Shown piece by piece: positions 8,740 to 18,785 of a stretch of DNA of 64,000 nucleotides. The stretch comes from JAWUWD01 sp034112085 (GTDB taxonomy: Bacteria; Bacteroidota; Bacteroidia; Cytophagales; Cyclobacteriaceae). The notes beneath the pieces are model-generated. The model ran no database searches, was not told where the DNA came from, and saw only the letters and a list, made by a program, of their open reading frames with translations. Numbering within the stretch: position 1 is the first letter of the stretch; every line of letters starts with the position of its first letter. Location of the stretch: contig JAWUWD010000133.1 of assembly GCA_034112085.1 (NCBI GenBank), forward strand, positions 1 to 64,000, read 5' to 3'. Made by a program: the position numbers and the translations under genes.

Positions 8740-9780
8740 TTAATTGCTTTGTGAGTTTCTGATTATTTTTAGATCGTCTCCCATGATTTCTTGACGAGAG
8801 ATGAGTGTTCCTTTTACTTTTGGAGCAGCGATACCATCTCCAAACGTATTATCTCCTATGAAGATTCGGGCTTCGTCCCATAAATTTTGTTTGATCATTG
8901 ATTCTAGTAAATACGCTCCACCTTCTACGATCAATGATTGTATTTTTCTATCCTTTAAATCAGTCAATAACTCATCTATAAAATTGTCTCCTTGAAGCTT
9001 GATATAAGAAGTATTTCCCATTTCTGAATTCTCAATCAAATTATAACAGAGTGTAGGCTGCTCACCGTTGAACAAATTCAATTTCTTATTTAGTTTCTGC
9101 TGTTTGTCAATCACGACCCTAATAGGGTCTTTACCTTCCCAATCTCTGACATTGAGACAAGGATCATCATGTTTAGCGGTGTTGGTGCCGACAATGATAG
9201 CATCTTCTTCAGCGCGCCACTGATGGACTAGTTTTCGACTGTATTCGTTGCTGATCCACTTGGAGTCGTAGTTTGTCCGAGCAATGTATCCATCTTGTGT
9301 TTCGGCCCATTTCAATATGAGATATGGTCTTTTATGATTAATCGAGGTAAAGAATCTTCTATTAAAATTCAGCGCTTCTTTTTCCATAAGCCCTACTTCC
9401 ACTTCGATGCCTGCTTCTTTAAGCTTAGTAACTCCCTTCCCAGCGACCAAGGGATTGGGATCTGTACAGGCTATGACCACTCGCTTTAGCTTATGAGAAA
9501 CTAGCAAGTCTGCACATGGTGGTGTTTTACCAAAGTGAGCGCATGGCTCCAATGTGACATAAGCGTTACTTTGCGGTAAGAGCTCTTTTCGAGTTACATT
9601 ATTTATAGCTTGAACTTCCGCATGTGCCCCTCCATAAGGTTGTGTCCATCCTTCTCCTATAATAACACCTTGGTGAACGATCACACAACCAACCATTGGA
9701 TTAGGGCTAACGGTACCCCTGCTATTCTCGGCTAGCTCAAGGGAGCGTTGCATAAAAATTCTATCTTTGTCTGAATACAT
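8740..9780 (-). CDS. ribD: bifunctional riboflavin biosynthesis deaminase/reductase RibD
   Basis: About 346 residues. The N-terminal zinc deaminase domain has HAEVQAI and PCAHFGKTPPCADLL, which carry the zinc His/Cys ligands. The C-terminal reductase domain follows from about residue 150 (LKWAETQDGYIA, DAIIVGTNTAKHDDPCLNVR, IVEGGAYLLESM). It catalyses two consecutive steps of riboflavin synthesis. The open frame runs upstream to 9837, but MYSDKDRIFMQRSL at 9780 is the natural start. The extension would overlap prmC. The starts of ribD and prmC are only 18 bp apart on opposite strands. Confidence 0.93.
   Translation of the reverse strand: MYSDKDRIFMQRSLELAENSRGTVSPNPMVGCVIVHQGVIIGEGWTQPYGGAHAEVQAINNVTRKELLPQSNAYVTLEPCAHFGKTPPCADLLVSHKLKRVVIACTDPNPLVAGKGVTKLKEAGIEVEVGLMEKEALNFNRRFFTSINHKRPYLILKWAETQDGYIARTNYDSKWISNEYSRKLVHQWRAEEDAIIVGTNTAKHDDPCLNVRDWEGKDPIRVVIDKQQKLNKKLNLFNGEQPTLCYNLIENSEMGNTSYIKLQGDNFIDELLTDLKDRKIQSLIVEGGAYLLESMIKQNLWDEARIFIGDNTFGDGIAAPKVKGTLISRQEIMGDDLKIIRNSQSN
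9762..9769 (+). promoter_or_regulatory. possible -7 box for prmC
   Basis: TATCTTTG matches TAnnTTTG exactly, 29 bp upstream of the prmC ATG and inside the ribD coding region. No TTG was found at the expected -33 distance, so support is partial. Confidence 0.35.
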
Positions 9781-9791
9781 ATTCACGTCCG

Positions 9792-9821
9792 CAAATTGAT
9801 GAAAAGTAAAGACCTGTACAA
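9792..9821 (-). promoter_or_regulatory. probable promoter of ribD, inside prmC
   Basis: On the minus strand TTG (9821-9819) is followed after 19 nt by TCAATTTG (9799-9792), one mismatch from TAnnTTTG. It sits 12 bp upstream of the ribD start and reaches into the first codons of prmC. Confidence 0.45.
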
Positions 9822-10668
9822 CAAGATCGTTGATCAACTTACCAATACTTATGTGGTGGAGGAAGCAAAAAGTGTAGCCGAGATACTCATAGAAGAATAT
9901 TTCGAGCTAAATAAAATGGATCTACTGGTCAATAAAGAAATAAAGTACGGTCAAAGGGAGAAAGAGAAAGTGTCAAACGCTCTAAAGAGGCTGCAACGGA
10001 ACGAACCTATCCAGTATGTTTTGGGCAAGGCTCACTTTTACGGAAGAGATTTCAAGGTTAACCCAAATGTTCTGATCCCTAGAAGAGAAACCGAGGAGCT
10101 TGTTTATCTGATTCGGCAAGATCACCCTAATTTTGACGGAAGGATATTGGATATTGGAACAGGTAGTGGTTGTATTCCTATTACACTTAAACTTGAAATT
10201 CTTAACGCCAAAGTAGATGCTTTAGACATTAGTAAAGCTGCTTTGCTTACTGCCAAACAAAACTCGGATGATCATGCCGCTGAAATCAATTTCCTGGAGT
10301 GGGATATTCTTTCGGTTGATGAACTTCCTAAAACCTATGATATTATAGTAAGTAACCCTCCTTATGTAATGCATAAAGAAAAAGAGTTGATGAAGGAGAA
10401 TGTGCTTGATAATGAGCCTCATCTAGCTCTTTTTGTTGAAGATGATGAACCGTTGATTTTTTATAAGGCAATTATCGAAAAGGCAACGAAATCCCTATCC
10501 AAGGGTGGATTTCTGTACTTCGAAATCAACGAACAATTCGGTAATGAAGTTACTAAAGCTATGAAAGAAGCTACTTTTCAAAATGTGAAGATTATCAAAG
10601 ATATGCAAGGCAGAGATAGGATGGTAAAGGGAGAAATATTTAGTGAGATACGATCTTTGATAGGATAA
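9799..10668 (+). CDS. prmC: peptide chain release factor N5-glutamine methyltransferase
   Basis: This protein of about 289 residues has the helical N-terminal domain of PrmC/HemK (QRNEPIQYVLGKAHFYGRDF, VLIPRRETEEL). The SAM-binding motif is ILDIGTGSGCIPITL and the catalytic motif is IIVSNPPYV. It methylates the GGQ glutamine of release factors. A TTG at 9796 is in frame directly before the ATG, but ATG at 9799 is the simple choice. The gene is divergent from ribD, an arrangement seen in other Bacteroidota as far as I recall. Confidence 0.94.
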   Translation: MKSKDLYNKIVDQLTNTYVVEEAKSVAEILIEEYFELNKMDLLVNKEIKYGQREKEKVSNALKRLQRNEPIQYVLGKAHFYGRDFKVNPNVLIPRRETEELVYLIRQDHPNFDGRILDIGTGSGCIPITLKLEILNAKVDALDISKAALLTAKQNSDDHAAEINFLEWDILSVDELPKTYDIIVSNPPYVMHKEKELMKENVLDNEPHLALFVEDDEPLIFYKAIIEKATKSLSKGGFLYFEINEQFGNEVTKAMKEATFQNVKIIKDMQGRDRMVKGEIFSEIRSLIG

Positions 10669-11107
10669 TATATATGGTTAAGGGATAGCTCTGGCCGAGG
10701 GTATATCTAGGTTTACTTTGTGCATTTTTTCGTATTATTTTATTATAAATGCCAAAAAAAATTATCTTGTAGCTTCAATCTCCTTGACTGGGGTGGGCCA
10801 AGCTATTATAAGCCCACAGCTATCGAGGGTAAGTGGTCTAAATATCTAAATGTTAGCTACGCACTAACAATTGATCACAATCAAAGATTTCAGGGATCAA
10901 AAATTCTCCCAACAATCAGATACCTCATTATGGTCCTATTCATCAAGTTAAGGATGAAGGCGGAGAATTTGTTTTTCTAAGGTCTGATAAATAGAATCAA
11001 CTTACCACTAACATAATTATTGCGCTGATTGTAAAACACTGAGGCAAGGGTTTTATTTTATTTGTATGTTTGCACTTTAAGCATTTGACAATCAAGTATT
11101 AAGTAAG
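10669..11107 (+). other. 439-bp spacer, no convincing gene
   Basis: An 86-codon open frame (10720-10980) has no recognisable family and an unlikely composition. Another frame, ending near 10990, reads a plausible but startless tail (NQIPHYGPIHQVKDEGGEF), possibly a decayed gene. GTGGGC and GCCCAC (10793-10817) form a small hairpin. TATGTTTG at 11065-11072 matches the -7 consensus and probably serves the M1 peptidase gene, although no clear -33 box is present. Confidence 0.4.
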
Positions 11108-13345
11108 ATGAATTGGAATAAAAAAATGATGGTTGTGGTAGTATCTATCGCAGCTACTATCTCAGGATTTGCACAAGACAATCAACCTTGGAAACAAAAA
11201 TTCGAACAGTTAGGAACAACGCTCCCTACTCCAAATGAATATCGAACTGGTTCAGGAGCCCCAGGTGTTGACTATTGGCAACAGCAGGCAGATTATGAGA
11301 TCAATGTTTCTATTAATGATGAAACACAAGTATTGACTGGATCAGAGACGATCACTTATATCAACAACTCCCCAGATGACTTGAACTATCTTTGGGTACA
11401 ACTTGATCAAAATGTAAGAGAAAAAGGAAATTTGGCAGCAGTAACTAAAACTGGCGGATTGAGAAAAAGCACTTCTGCTAAATCTATTCAGTCTAAGTTG
11501 GGCATGTCGGACTATGAAGGAGGTTACAAGATCAAATCAGTAAAGGATGCTTCTGGTAGTCCTCTTCAACATATCATCAATCGCACAATGATGCGTATTG
11601 ACCTCGATCAAGTACTCAAGTCAGGCGGAAAATTCAGCTTTCAAATAGAATGGTCTTACAATATCTATGATAGAATGGAAGAAGGTGGTCGTGGTGGATA
11701 TGAGTTTTTTCCAGAGAATGGAAACTATGCTTATACATGTGCCCAATGGTTTCCAAGAATGGCCGTATATGATGACATCAATGGATGGCAAAACAAGCAA
11801 TTCATTGGAAATGGTGAGTTTGCATTGCCATTTGGTAATTACAGTGTAAAGATCACAGTTCCTTCGGATCATATTGTAGCCGCTACAGGCACCTTACAGA
11901 ATGCTCAAAAGGTCTTGACTTCTACTGAGTATGATAGATTCGAACAGGCTAAAAAATCATTTGATAAGCCTGTAATCATTGTAACTCAAGAAGAGGCTAC
12001 TATCAAAGAGAAATCAAAATCTAAAAAATTGAGTACTTGGGAGTTCAAAGCCGACAATGTAAGAGATTTCGCTTTTGCTTCATCTCGTAAATATATTTGG
12101 GATGTACAAGCAGTGCAGCTTAACAGTAAGACTCCACTAGCGATGTCATACTACCCTAAGGAGGGAAACCCACTTTGGGAGAAAGAATCTACTAAAGCCG
12201 TGAAAAACACTTTGGAAGTTTACTCTGAGCGTACGATCGAGTATCCATATCCTGTAGCTATCTCTGTGCACGCAGCCAACCAAGGAATGGAATATCCGAT
12301 GATTTGCTTCAATTATGGACGACCTAAGGCCGATGGAACATATTCTGACCGGGTATTAGACGGTATGGTGAGCGTGATTGTCCATGAAGTAGGACACAAC
12401 TACTTCCCTATGATCATCAACTCTGATGAGAGACAATGGACATGGATGGATGAAGGACTTAATAGTTTTCTCGAAAGAGAAACTAAAAGAGTGAGATATC
12501 CAGATCTTGACTTGAACTGGGGATCACCTCAAGGGATCGTTAAATATATGAAAGGGAATCCTAACAATATAAGTCCGATTATGACTAACTCTGAGCAGGT
12601 CAAGCAGTTTGGATACAACGCTTATGCTAAGCCTTCTGCTGCATTGACATTACTGAGAGAGACGGTTATGGGGCCAGAATTGTTTGACGCAGCCTTCAAA
12701 GAGTATGCGAGAAGATGGGCGTTCAAGCACCCGTCTCCAGCTGATTTCTTCAGAACTATGGAAGATGCTTCTGCAGTCGATTTAGATTGGTTTTGGAAAG
12801 GGTGGTTTTATAGCACGGATCATGTAGATGTCTCTGTCGAGAATGTGAAATGGTTCCGCGTGAAGGACACTACTGAAGACCCTGAAAAGAAGAAAAAGAA
12901 GGTAAAAAAGGGAGATTTGACAGCTGAAAAATCAAGTGGAGAACCAGCTACAGACTTCAGTGGAGGATTTGAAGAAATAACTGTAACTGATACTCCTGAG
13001 AGGTTTTATGGAGAATATAAGAATCGCATGGACGATGCTGCTGTTAGAGCAAAACTATCAAATATGAATCTTTATGAAGTTACTTTTAAGAATAATGGAG
13101 GTTTAGTAACACCACTTATTGTAGAGCTAACATTCAAGGATGGATCTAAGCAGATCGAACATATACCTGCTGAGATTTGGAGAAAGAATGAGTATCAAGT
13201 AAGCAAGGTGTTTACTACAACTAAAGAAGTAACGAATATCGTACTTGATCCAAATTTGGAAACAGCAGATACTAACGTAGAGGATAATATTTTTCCTAAG
13301 GCAGCATCAGACTCTAAGTTTGATAAGTTCAAGGATAAGAAGTAA
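11108..13345 (+). CDS. secreted M1 family zinc metallopeptidase
   Basis: This 745-residue protein has a signal peptide (about 1-22, ending SGFAQ). An aminopeptidase N-like beta domain (about 60-270) precedes the gluzincin catalytic domain. The zinc site is VIVHEVGHNYF followed by MDEGLNSFLE (HExxH and the third ligand Glu). The usual GAMEN exopeptidase loop reads NQGMEYPM, as in many Bacteroidota M1 members. A Lys-rich linker (EDPEKKKKKVKKG) precedes a C-terminal beta domain. It probably trims peptides in the periplasm. Two M14 peptidases follow within 9 kb. Confidence 0.9.
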   Translation: MNWNKKMMVVVVSIAATISGFAQDNQPWKQKFEQLGTTLPTPNEYRTGSGAPGVDYWQQQADYEINVSINDETQVLTGSETITYINNSPDDLNYLWVQLDQNVREKGNLAAVTKTGGLRKSTSAKSIQSKLGMSDYEGGYKIKSVKDASGSPLQHIINRTMMRIDLDQVLKSGGKFSFQIEWSYNIYDRMEEGGRGGYEFFPENGNYAYTCAQWFPRMAVYDDINGWQNKQFIGNGEFALPFGNYSVKITVPSDHIVAATGTLQNAQKVLTSTEYDRFEQAKKSFDKPVIIVTQEEATIKEKSKSKKLSTWEFKADNVRDFAFASSRKYIWDVQAVQLNSKTPLAMSYYPKEGNPLWEKESTKAVKNTLEVYSERTIEYPYPVAISVHAANQGMEYPMICFNYGRPKADGTYSDRVLDGMVSVIVHEVGHNYFPMIINSDERQWTWMDEGLNSFLERETKRVRYPDLDLNWGSPQGIVKYMKGNPNNISPIMTNSEQVKQFGYNAYAKPSAALTLLRETVMGPELFDAAFKEYARRWAFKHPSPADFFRTMEDASAVDLDWFWKGWFYSTDHVDVSVENVKWFRVKDTTEDPEKKKKKVKKGDLTAEKSSGEPATDFSGGFEEITVTDTPERFYGEYKNRMDDAAVRAKLSNMNLYEVTFKNNGGLVTPLIVELTFKDGSKQIEHIPAEIWRKNEYQVSKVFTTTKEVTNIVLDPNLETADTNVEDNIFPKAASDSKFDKFKDKK

Positions 13346-13384
13346 TTAGCAGTAATAGCACGGTCACCCCAAATAGGGTCACGG

Positions 13385-13436
13385 AAAAAAACAATCCCCC
13401 AATAGAAGAGCAAATCTATTGGGGGATTGTTTTTTT
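13385..13436. terminator. strong bidirectional terminator
   Basis: A 22-bp perfect inverted repeat, including its A and T tails, lies between convergent genes. The GC-rich core CAATCCCCCAATAGA pairs with TCTATTGGGGGATTG around an 8-nt loop (AGAGCAAA). Seven A on the left and seven T on the right give a U-tract for transcripts from both directions. Confidence 0.92.
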
Positions 13437-13464
13437 GGCTGTAAGTAAAGATTTAATCTTACGA

Positions 13465-15990
13465 CTATTTCACAATAAAAACAGCATTTCCAAATAGTAG
13501 TTTACCGTTTTCCCAGAAGTCACGGTACAATGGGTTATCTATCATATAGATAACGTTACCAGATCCTTTAGACTCCACACCGAAGACCAGTGACTTCTCT
13601 ACTTTACTCTTAGCCTTGGCACCAACAAATCCACTAATGTGAGAATCAGCACTTTTGATTACAGCTACATTTCCTCCATCTGCGAGATAACTATAGCGGG
13701 TCGCACCGTTTTTCAAGGTGTAATAATGATTCCCATATCCATATCCGAGAGGGTGACTGTTGTCCATGGTAGTTTTATAGATTCCGCCATTTATGAAATT
13801 GGTAATATTACTCCTCTCACTATCTTCATATCGGCTCAATGCATTCTTCTCTTTCACAGAATTTCCCTCCTTTTTGGCAGTATTCTTCTCATCATCTGTT
13901 GCGTACTTTTTCAAACCGAACCCATCTTTTCCTACAAAGCTTTTAAGTGCATTGCCAATCAGCACTAAATTTCCTCCAGAACTTACCCAAGAGCTTATTT
14001 TCTTGAGCATTGCATCATTAAATAGTTTATAGTTCCCATGTGGAATAATCACGGCATCATAACTATCAAGATCAATTCTATTGAAGTAATCAGTGTAAAT
14101 AATGTTGACAGGATAGTTGATCTCTTTCTCGAAGTAGTGCCACAATTCCCCAAAAGCCAAAGAAGAAGTCTGAGGGCCTCCAAGCAATGCCACTTGTGGA
14201 GCAGTGATTTGATAGTAGTTATCAGAACCGAAGTCTGGCCCCGTATTCATAAACCCCGTATATACAGGCACTAATGTCCTGCTCTGTTCTTTTGCTAGAT
14301 TCATTAAGTCACTCTTTAAATCACCTTTATAGTGCACATTGTTTTTACGAGTAATCACCACGGAACCTATATCAAATTTATTGCCATTTAGGCTAAATGC
14401 CTTTTGAGAAATTCGTGCTTTTATGTTCATTTTCAACACAGCTGCTAGAAATTTCAAATCTTCTAAGCTCTTGTACCTGGTTACATAAGCGTATGGTGTT
14501 TTATCCGAGTTAGTCACTGAACTCTTTGCGGGGTTCTCATAAGCTTTCTGTCCGATGAGCTCAGTGGAAGCATATACTTCTAAGTCATATACATAAGGGA
14601 TCGCCCAGGCGGTAATATCATAAGTTAAAGAGTCTGGAAGTTTTGACTTAGGTTCGAACAACACCGTGAGCAACTTTGATTTAGGTTGATCGGTCGAGAT
14701 CACAATGTCATTGCTGTTGACTTGAAAGCTTCCTGATTTATTATTTTGATAGTCAAAACCTTTTCCACCTTTTGAAGCTGATGCATTTCCATAGGTGATT
14801 TTTTGCTTGTCAAGCCATGTTAGAAGGCGATTGATCTTGTCTTGGTTGTTAGTTCCCTTGACAACATAAGATGGGTACTTGGCGTTTTTTTCTGTGAAGT
14901 ACTTTTTGAATTCTTCGGTGACTCTTTGTGCATTTTTAGAAGTAATCTCAATAGTTGACAAACCTGTTGTATAGTGGTGGGTCAATCGATCTTTCAATGT
15001 CAAAGTATCACCATCTTCGGTTTCTATTCCCAGACCAGCATAGCCTCCGCCCCCTTGTTCATAGGTCATGCCTATTGCTCCATTGAACATAGGGTAGCTG
15101 TCTCCATAGCTAGGGTAGAACAAATCAAAAACCTCTTTAGTGAAATATAGCCAACCCTCTTTATCGAAGTACTTTGCATGGTTTTTACCAATAGTAGTTT
15201 GAAATTCCCTTTGCCATTTAGAGATAGCTGGGTGAAAGGGCTCGGCAGCTGGCGCAAAGTAATAGGGATTGTTATGTCCTTGCTCATGAAAGTCTACATG
15301 TATATGAGGCATCCATTGATTGTATAGCTTCATGCGCTGTTGAGACTCTACTTGCGTTTGCCAAGCCCAGTCTCTATTGAGATCAAATAGGTAATGGTTG
15401 GCACGACCTCCTGGCCATGGTTCCCTATGCTCTTTACTTTCACCATCTGGATTGGAAACGAAATTCTGTGTTTCATAATAATTATTGACATATCGCTCGC
15501 GTCCATCAGGATTGATACATGGGTCCATGATCACTATCGTATTTTTTAGCCATTCTTGCGTTTTGGTATTATTAACGTCAGCGAGATCATAGACTGTTTT
15601 GATTGAGGCATCAAGTGATGACGACTCGTTTCCGTGTACGTTGTAGCTTAGCCAAACAATGGCCTTCCCATCATCCGTGACAGCACCACTTTCAAGTCCT
15701 GTTCTGCGTAAATTGTTCAATCGTATCTCATCAATATTTGCCATATTCTCTTTGGATGAGATGACCATGGTAATCAATGGTCTATTTTCATTTGTTCTTC
15801 CATATTCTATAAATTGAAAATGGGGAACGGCCTCGGCAACATGCTTGAAATAGCTCACCATCTCATGGTGTCTTACAAAAAGATCTCCTAGCTCGTAGCC
15901 AAGAAATTCTTTTGGTGCTTGAAGGTTGGATTGTGAGAATGAGATGACTGGCGAAAGTGCTAAAATAAAAATGGTAATAAGTCTCTTCAT
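13465..15990 (-). CDS. secreted M14 family zinc carboxypeptidase
   Basis: About 841 residues, with a signal peptide at the chosen start (MKRLITIFILALSPVISFSQ). The M14 domain shows the zinc motif SYNVHGNESSS (HxxE), PCINPDGRERY, LFDLNRDWAW and the third ligand region VDFHEQGHNNPYYF. The catalytic Glu is in GMTYEQGGG. A long C-terminal region (about 480-841) includes a glutamine-amidotransferase-like beta/alpha stretch (DAVIIPHGNY, GGNLVLIG), a known accompaniment in this family. The open frame extends to 16140, but the first 50 residues are not signal-like. It likely degrades peptides in the periplasm or at the cell surface. Confidence 0.9.
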   Translation of the reverse strand: MKRLITIFILALSPVISFSQSNLQAPKEFLGYELGDLFVRHHEMVSYFKHVAEAVPHFQFIEYGRTNENRPLITMVISSKENMANIDEIRLNNLRRTGLESGAVTDDGKAIVWLSYNVHGNESSSLDASIKTVYDLADVNNTKTQEWLKNTIVIMDPCINPDGRERYVNNYYETQNFVSNPDGESKEHREPWPGGRANHYLFDLNRDWAWQTQVESQQRMKLYNQWMPHIHVDFHEQGHNNPYYFAPAAEPFHPAISKWQREFQTTIGKNHAKYFDKEGWLYFTKEVFDLFYPSYGDSYPMFNGAIGMTYEQGGGGYAGLGIETEDGDTLTLKDRLTHHYTTGLSTIEITSKNAQRVTEEFKKYFTEKNAKYPSYVVKGTNNQDKINRLLTWLDKQKITYGNASASKGGKGFDYQNNKSGSFQVNSNDIVISTDQPKSKLLTVLFEPKSKLPDSLTYDITAWAIPYVYDLEVYASTELIGQKAYENPAKSSVTNSDKTPYAYVTRYKSLEDLKFLAAVLKMNIKARISQKAFSLNGNKFDIGSVVITRKNNVHYKGDLKSDLMNLAKEQSRTLVPVYTGFMNTGPDFGSDNYYQITAPQVALLGGPQTSSLAFGELWHYFEKEINYPVNIIYTDYFNRIDLDSYDAVIIPHGNYKLFNDAMLKKISSWVSSGGNLVLIGNALKSFVGKDGFGLKKYATDDEKNTAKKEGNSVKEKNALSRYEDSERSNITNFINGGIYKTTMDNSHPLGYGYGNHYYTLKNGATRYSYLADGGNVAVIKSADSHISGFVGAKAKSKVEKSLVFGVESKGSGNVIYMIDNPLYRDFWENGKLLFGNAVFIVK

Positions 15991-16151
15991 GGTGTTCTGC
16001 TCTATGTTTAACAACAATTTACAAGCTAAAAAAAATGTAGTGAAAATTGATATGGCAGACGTGATATTCCATGGGTGGTCAAACTCATTCAAGGAAAACA
16101 TGAAACGATTTGTAAGAAAACAAGTATATAGTAATACCAAAACCCATCCAT

Positions 16152-18593
16152 ATGCTCCAAAACTATATCAAGATCGCCCTTAGAAGCCTATTTAAAAGTA
16201 AAGTCTATGCGTTAATCAACGTTCTCGGATTAACTGTGGGAATAGCTAGTTGTCTGTTAATAATGCTACATGTTGAGGATGATTTATCCTACGATAACTT
16301 TCACGAAGATTCCAATAGAATTTACAAAATGGTTCTCGAGCGCAAGTACCCTGATCATGTGACCAATTACGCAATCATACCGCATACTTTTACTGAGGTG
16401 ATGGAAGCCGACTTTCCTGAAATAGAAACAACCACAAGACTTTTTGGTGGCGGTGGAAATTCAATTATGGTTCGTTATGTTAATGAGAATAATGAAGAAA
16501 AGGCATTTGAGGAAAGTAAGTTTTTGGCAGCTGATTCCACTTTTTTCAATATGTTTAGTTTTGAGCTTCTGAAAGGAGATATAAATACAGTATTGTCTGG
16601 AAATCAAAGTATGGTTATCACTGAAGCGATGGCTACTAAATACTTTGGAGATGAAGATCCACTTAATAAGACCCTTAAGACTGACTTTGGAGATTTCATA
16701 GTGATGGGAATTTGCCAAAATGTTCCTGAGAATTCTCATTTTGAGTTTGACTTTTTGGCAACTTTGGCAAGCTTGCCATTCATTGCTCAGAATGAAAATT
16801 TTGTTAGTTTTTCTACTCATACCTATGTGAAATTGAATGAGAATGTAACTCAAGAATCGCTCGAAGAAAAATTCCCAAAAATGGTAAATACTTACGCTGC
16901 TCCGCAGATAGAAAGTAATCTAAACACCACATATCAAGAATATACTCAAGCGGGAAATGGATATAATTATTCATTAATTCCTCTGGAGGATATTCACCTA
17001 TTTCCGGTTGAATATCAAGCCTCATTCAAAAATGGAGGAAATATTAATGATGTCTATATTTTCATATCTATCGCTATGCTGATTTTGGTTATTGCATGTA
17101 TCAACTTTATGAACTTAGCTACTGCTCGGTCTACAGAACGAGCAAAGGAAGTTGGAATTAGAAAAACATTGGGATCGCCTAAAAAATTGCTAATTATTCA
17201 GTTTTTAACAGAATCTGTTATTCTTTGCCTGTTCTCCACAATATTAGCACTTGGCGTAGTTTATCTTACTTTACCTAATTTCAATATTATTGCCGATAAA
17301 TCACTTGAGCTAGTAGTCCTAAATTCCATTACAATACCGATAATTCTTGTATTCGCGATTATTGTAGGGCTACTTGCTGGGAGCTACCCTGCGTTCTTTT
17401 TATCTTCTTTTAATCCGGCTGTGGTTTTGAAAGGAAAGTTACAGACCAGCAAAAGCTCCTCTTGGCTTAGAAATGGTTTGGTTATTTTTCAGTTCGCTAT
17501 TTCCATCATACTTATCGCAGGTACATTGACGGTCAACGATCAGATGAATTACATTAAGAATAAAGATTTGGGATTCAATAAGGACCGCGTTTTGGTGGTA
17601 GAGCGTGCTGGTATATTGAAAACACAACAGGAAGCATTTATGAATGAGCTTCGTGAGATATCCAATATCGAAGCTGTGGGGGGATCGGCAACTCTTCCGG
17701 TCAATCAGTATTTTGGAATTCAATTCACTTCTCAAGGGGCTTCGGAGGTACTCACTGTCAATGGGACGCAAATCGATGACTACTATGCAGAAGTGATGGA
17801 GTTTGAGTTGGTTTCTGGACGAAATTTCTCCGAAGACTTTAATGATTCATTGTCAGTAGTCATCAATGAACAAACGGCAATTTTACTTGGGGCGAAGGAT
17901 CCTATAGGGATGAGACTTACTAATTCTCAGCCGTTTGCAGACTCACTTTTGGTAAGAGAATTTGAAATAATAGGTGTAGTGAAAAACTTTCATTATATGT
18001 CCTTGAAAGATTTGATTAGCCCTTTTGTAATGATGAGTACAGAGAACAACGTTCCTAATGCTCCTTTTATATCGATTCGTGTTTCTGATGATATGATCGC
18101 AACAATTGCAGAAGTAGAGGGTTTATGGAAGGAGTTTGCTCCTCAAGAACCATTTAAGTATAGCTTTCTAGATCAAGAATTGACCGAGCAGTATAAGACA
18201 GAATCCAATTCGGGTAAAGTCTTTGGGTTATTCGCGACTTTAGCCATTATTATTGCCTGTGTTGGTCTATTTGGTCTTGCAGCATACATGGCTGGTCTTC
18301 GTACCAAAGAGATCGGGGTGAGAAAAGTAATGGGCGCCACTATATTAGGTGTAGCCTTATTGCTTTCAAAAGACTTTACAAAACTTGTTTTAGTTTCCTT
18401 GCTCATAGCATTACCGGTAGCTTGGATAGCTATGGATGCTTGGTTAAGCGGGTTTGCATATCGCGTTGAGCTAAGTATATCAACATTGCTCTTATCGGGG
18501 GTGATAGCACTATTGATCTCCTGGGTTACTGTTAGCTTTCAGTCTATCAAAGCTGCTATCGCGAATCCAGTTAAGTCTTTAAGGAGTGAATAA
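16152..18593 (+). CDS. ABC transporter permease, MacB/FtsX type
   Basis: This 813-residue protein has the doubled FtsX layout common in Bacteroidota. A first TM segment follows LRSLFKSKVYALINVLG, then a MacB-like periplasmic domain (about 45-270) and three TMs with RSTERAKEVGIRKTLGS. A second periplasmic domain (about 460-660) and a final FtsX unit with GLRTKEIGVRKVMGA complete it. No ATPase is encoded nearby, so the ATP-binding partner must lie elsewhere. It starts at ATG 16152, divergent from the M14 gene. The family exports or extracts lipoproteins, peptides or lipids; the substrate here is unknown. Confidence 0.88.
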   Translation: MLQNYIKIALRSLFKSKVYALINVLGLTVGIASCLLIMLHVEDDLSYDNFHEDSNRIYKMVLERKYPDHVTNYAIIPHTFTEVMEADFPEIETTTRLFGGGGNSIMVRYVNENNEEKAFEESKFLAADSTFFNMFSFELLKGDINTVLSGNQSMVITEAMATKYFGDEDPLNKTLKTDFGDFIVMGICQNVPENSHFEFDFLATLASLPFIAQNENFVSFSTHTYVKLNENVTQESLEEKFPKMVNTYAAPQIESNLNTTYQEYTQAGNGYNYSLIPLEDIHLFPVEYQASFKNGGNINDVYIFISIAMLILVIACINFMNLATARSTERAKEVGIRKTLGSPKKLLIIQFLTESVILCLFSTILALGVVYLTLPNFNIIADKSLELVVLNSITIPIILVFAIIVGLLAGSYPAFFLSSFNPAVVLKGKLQTSKSSSWLRNGLVIFQFAISIILIAGTLTVNDQMNYIKNKDLGFNKDRVLVVERAGILKTQQEAFMNELREISNIEAVGGSATLPVNQYFGIQFTSQGASEVLTVNGTQIDDYYAEVMEFELVSGRNFSEDFNDSLSVVINEQTAILLGAKDPIGMRLTNSQPFADSLLVREFEIIGVVKNFHYMSLKDLISPFVMMSTENNVPNAPFISIRVSDDMIATIAEVEGLWKEFAPQEPFKYSFLDQELTEQYKTESNSGKVFGLFATLAIIIACVGLFGLAAYMAGLRTKEIGVRKVMGATILGVALLLSKDFTKLVLVSLLIALPVAWIAMDAWLSGFAYRVELSISTLLLSGVIALLISWVTVSFQSIKAAIANPVKSLRSE

Positions 18594-18692
18594 TTAATGT
18601 ACTTACTGGAAAGTTGCAAAGCAATGTTCTCCTCCAATTCCTCTTTCTTTAAGTTGCCTTTCTTCAAGTTCGATTCGTTAGATAATAGAAAG

Positions 18693-18708
18693 TTAGGAGT
18701 ACTCCTAA
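18693..18708. repeat. 16-bp perfect palindrome
   Basis: TTAGGAGTACTCCTAA is a perfect palindrome in the 192-bp spacer between the convergent permease and M14 genes. It has no loop, which is unlike a terminator. It may be a protein-binding site or chance. Confidence 0.35.
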
Positions 18709-18785
18709 AACTGACTCGTTGAATGCGTTTCTACTAAAGGCAGTGTGTTGGAGATTTGTGATTCAACATGAATGGATTATAACGA

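Noticed and set aside
10720..10980. 86-codon open frame after prmC
   Set aside because: Aromatic/Lys-rich start, no family resemblance and no conserved-looking segment; compatible with chance in AT-rich spacer.
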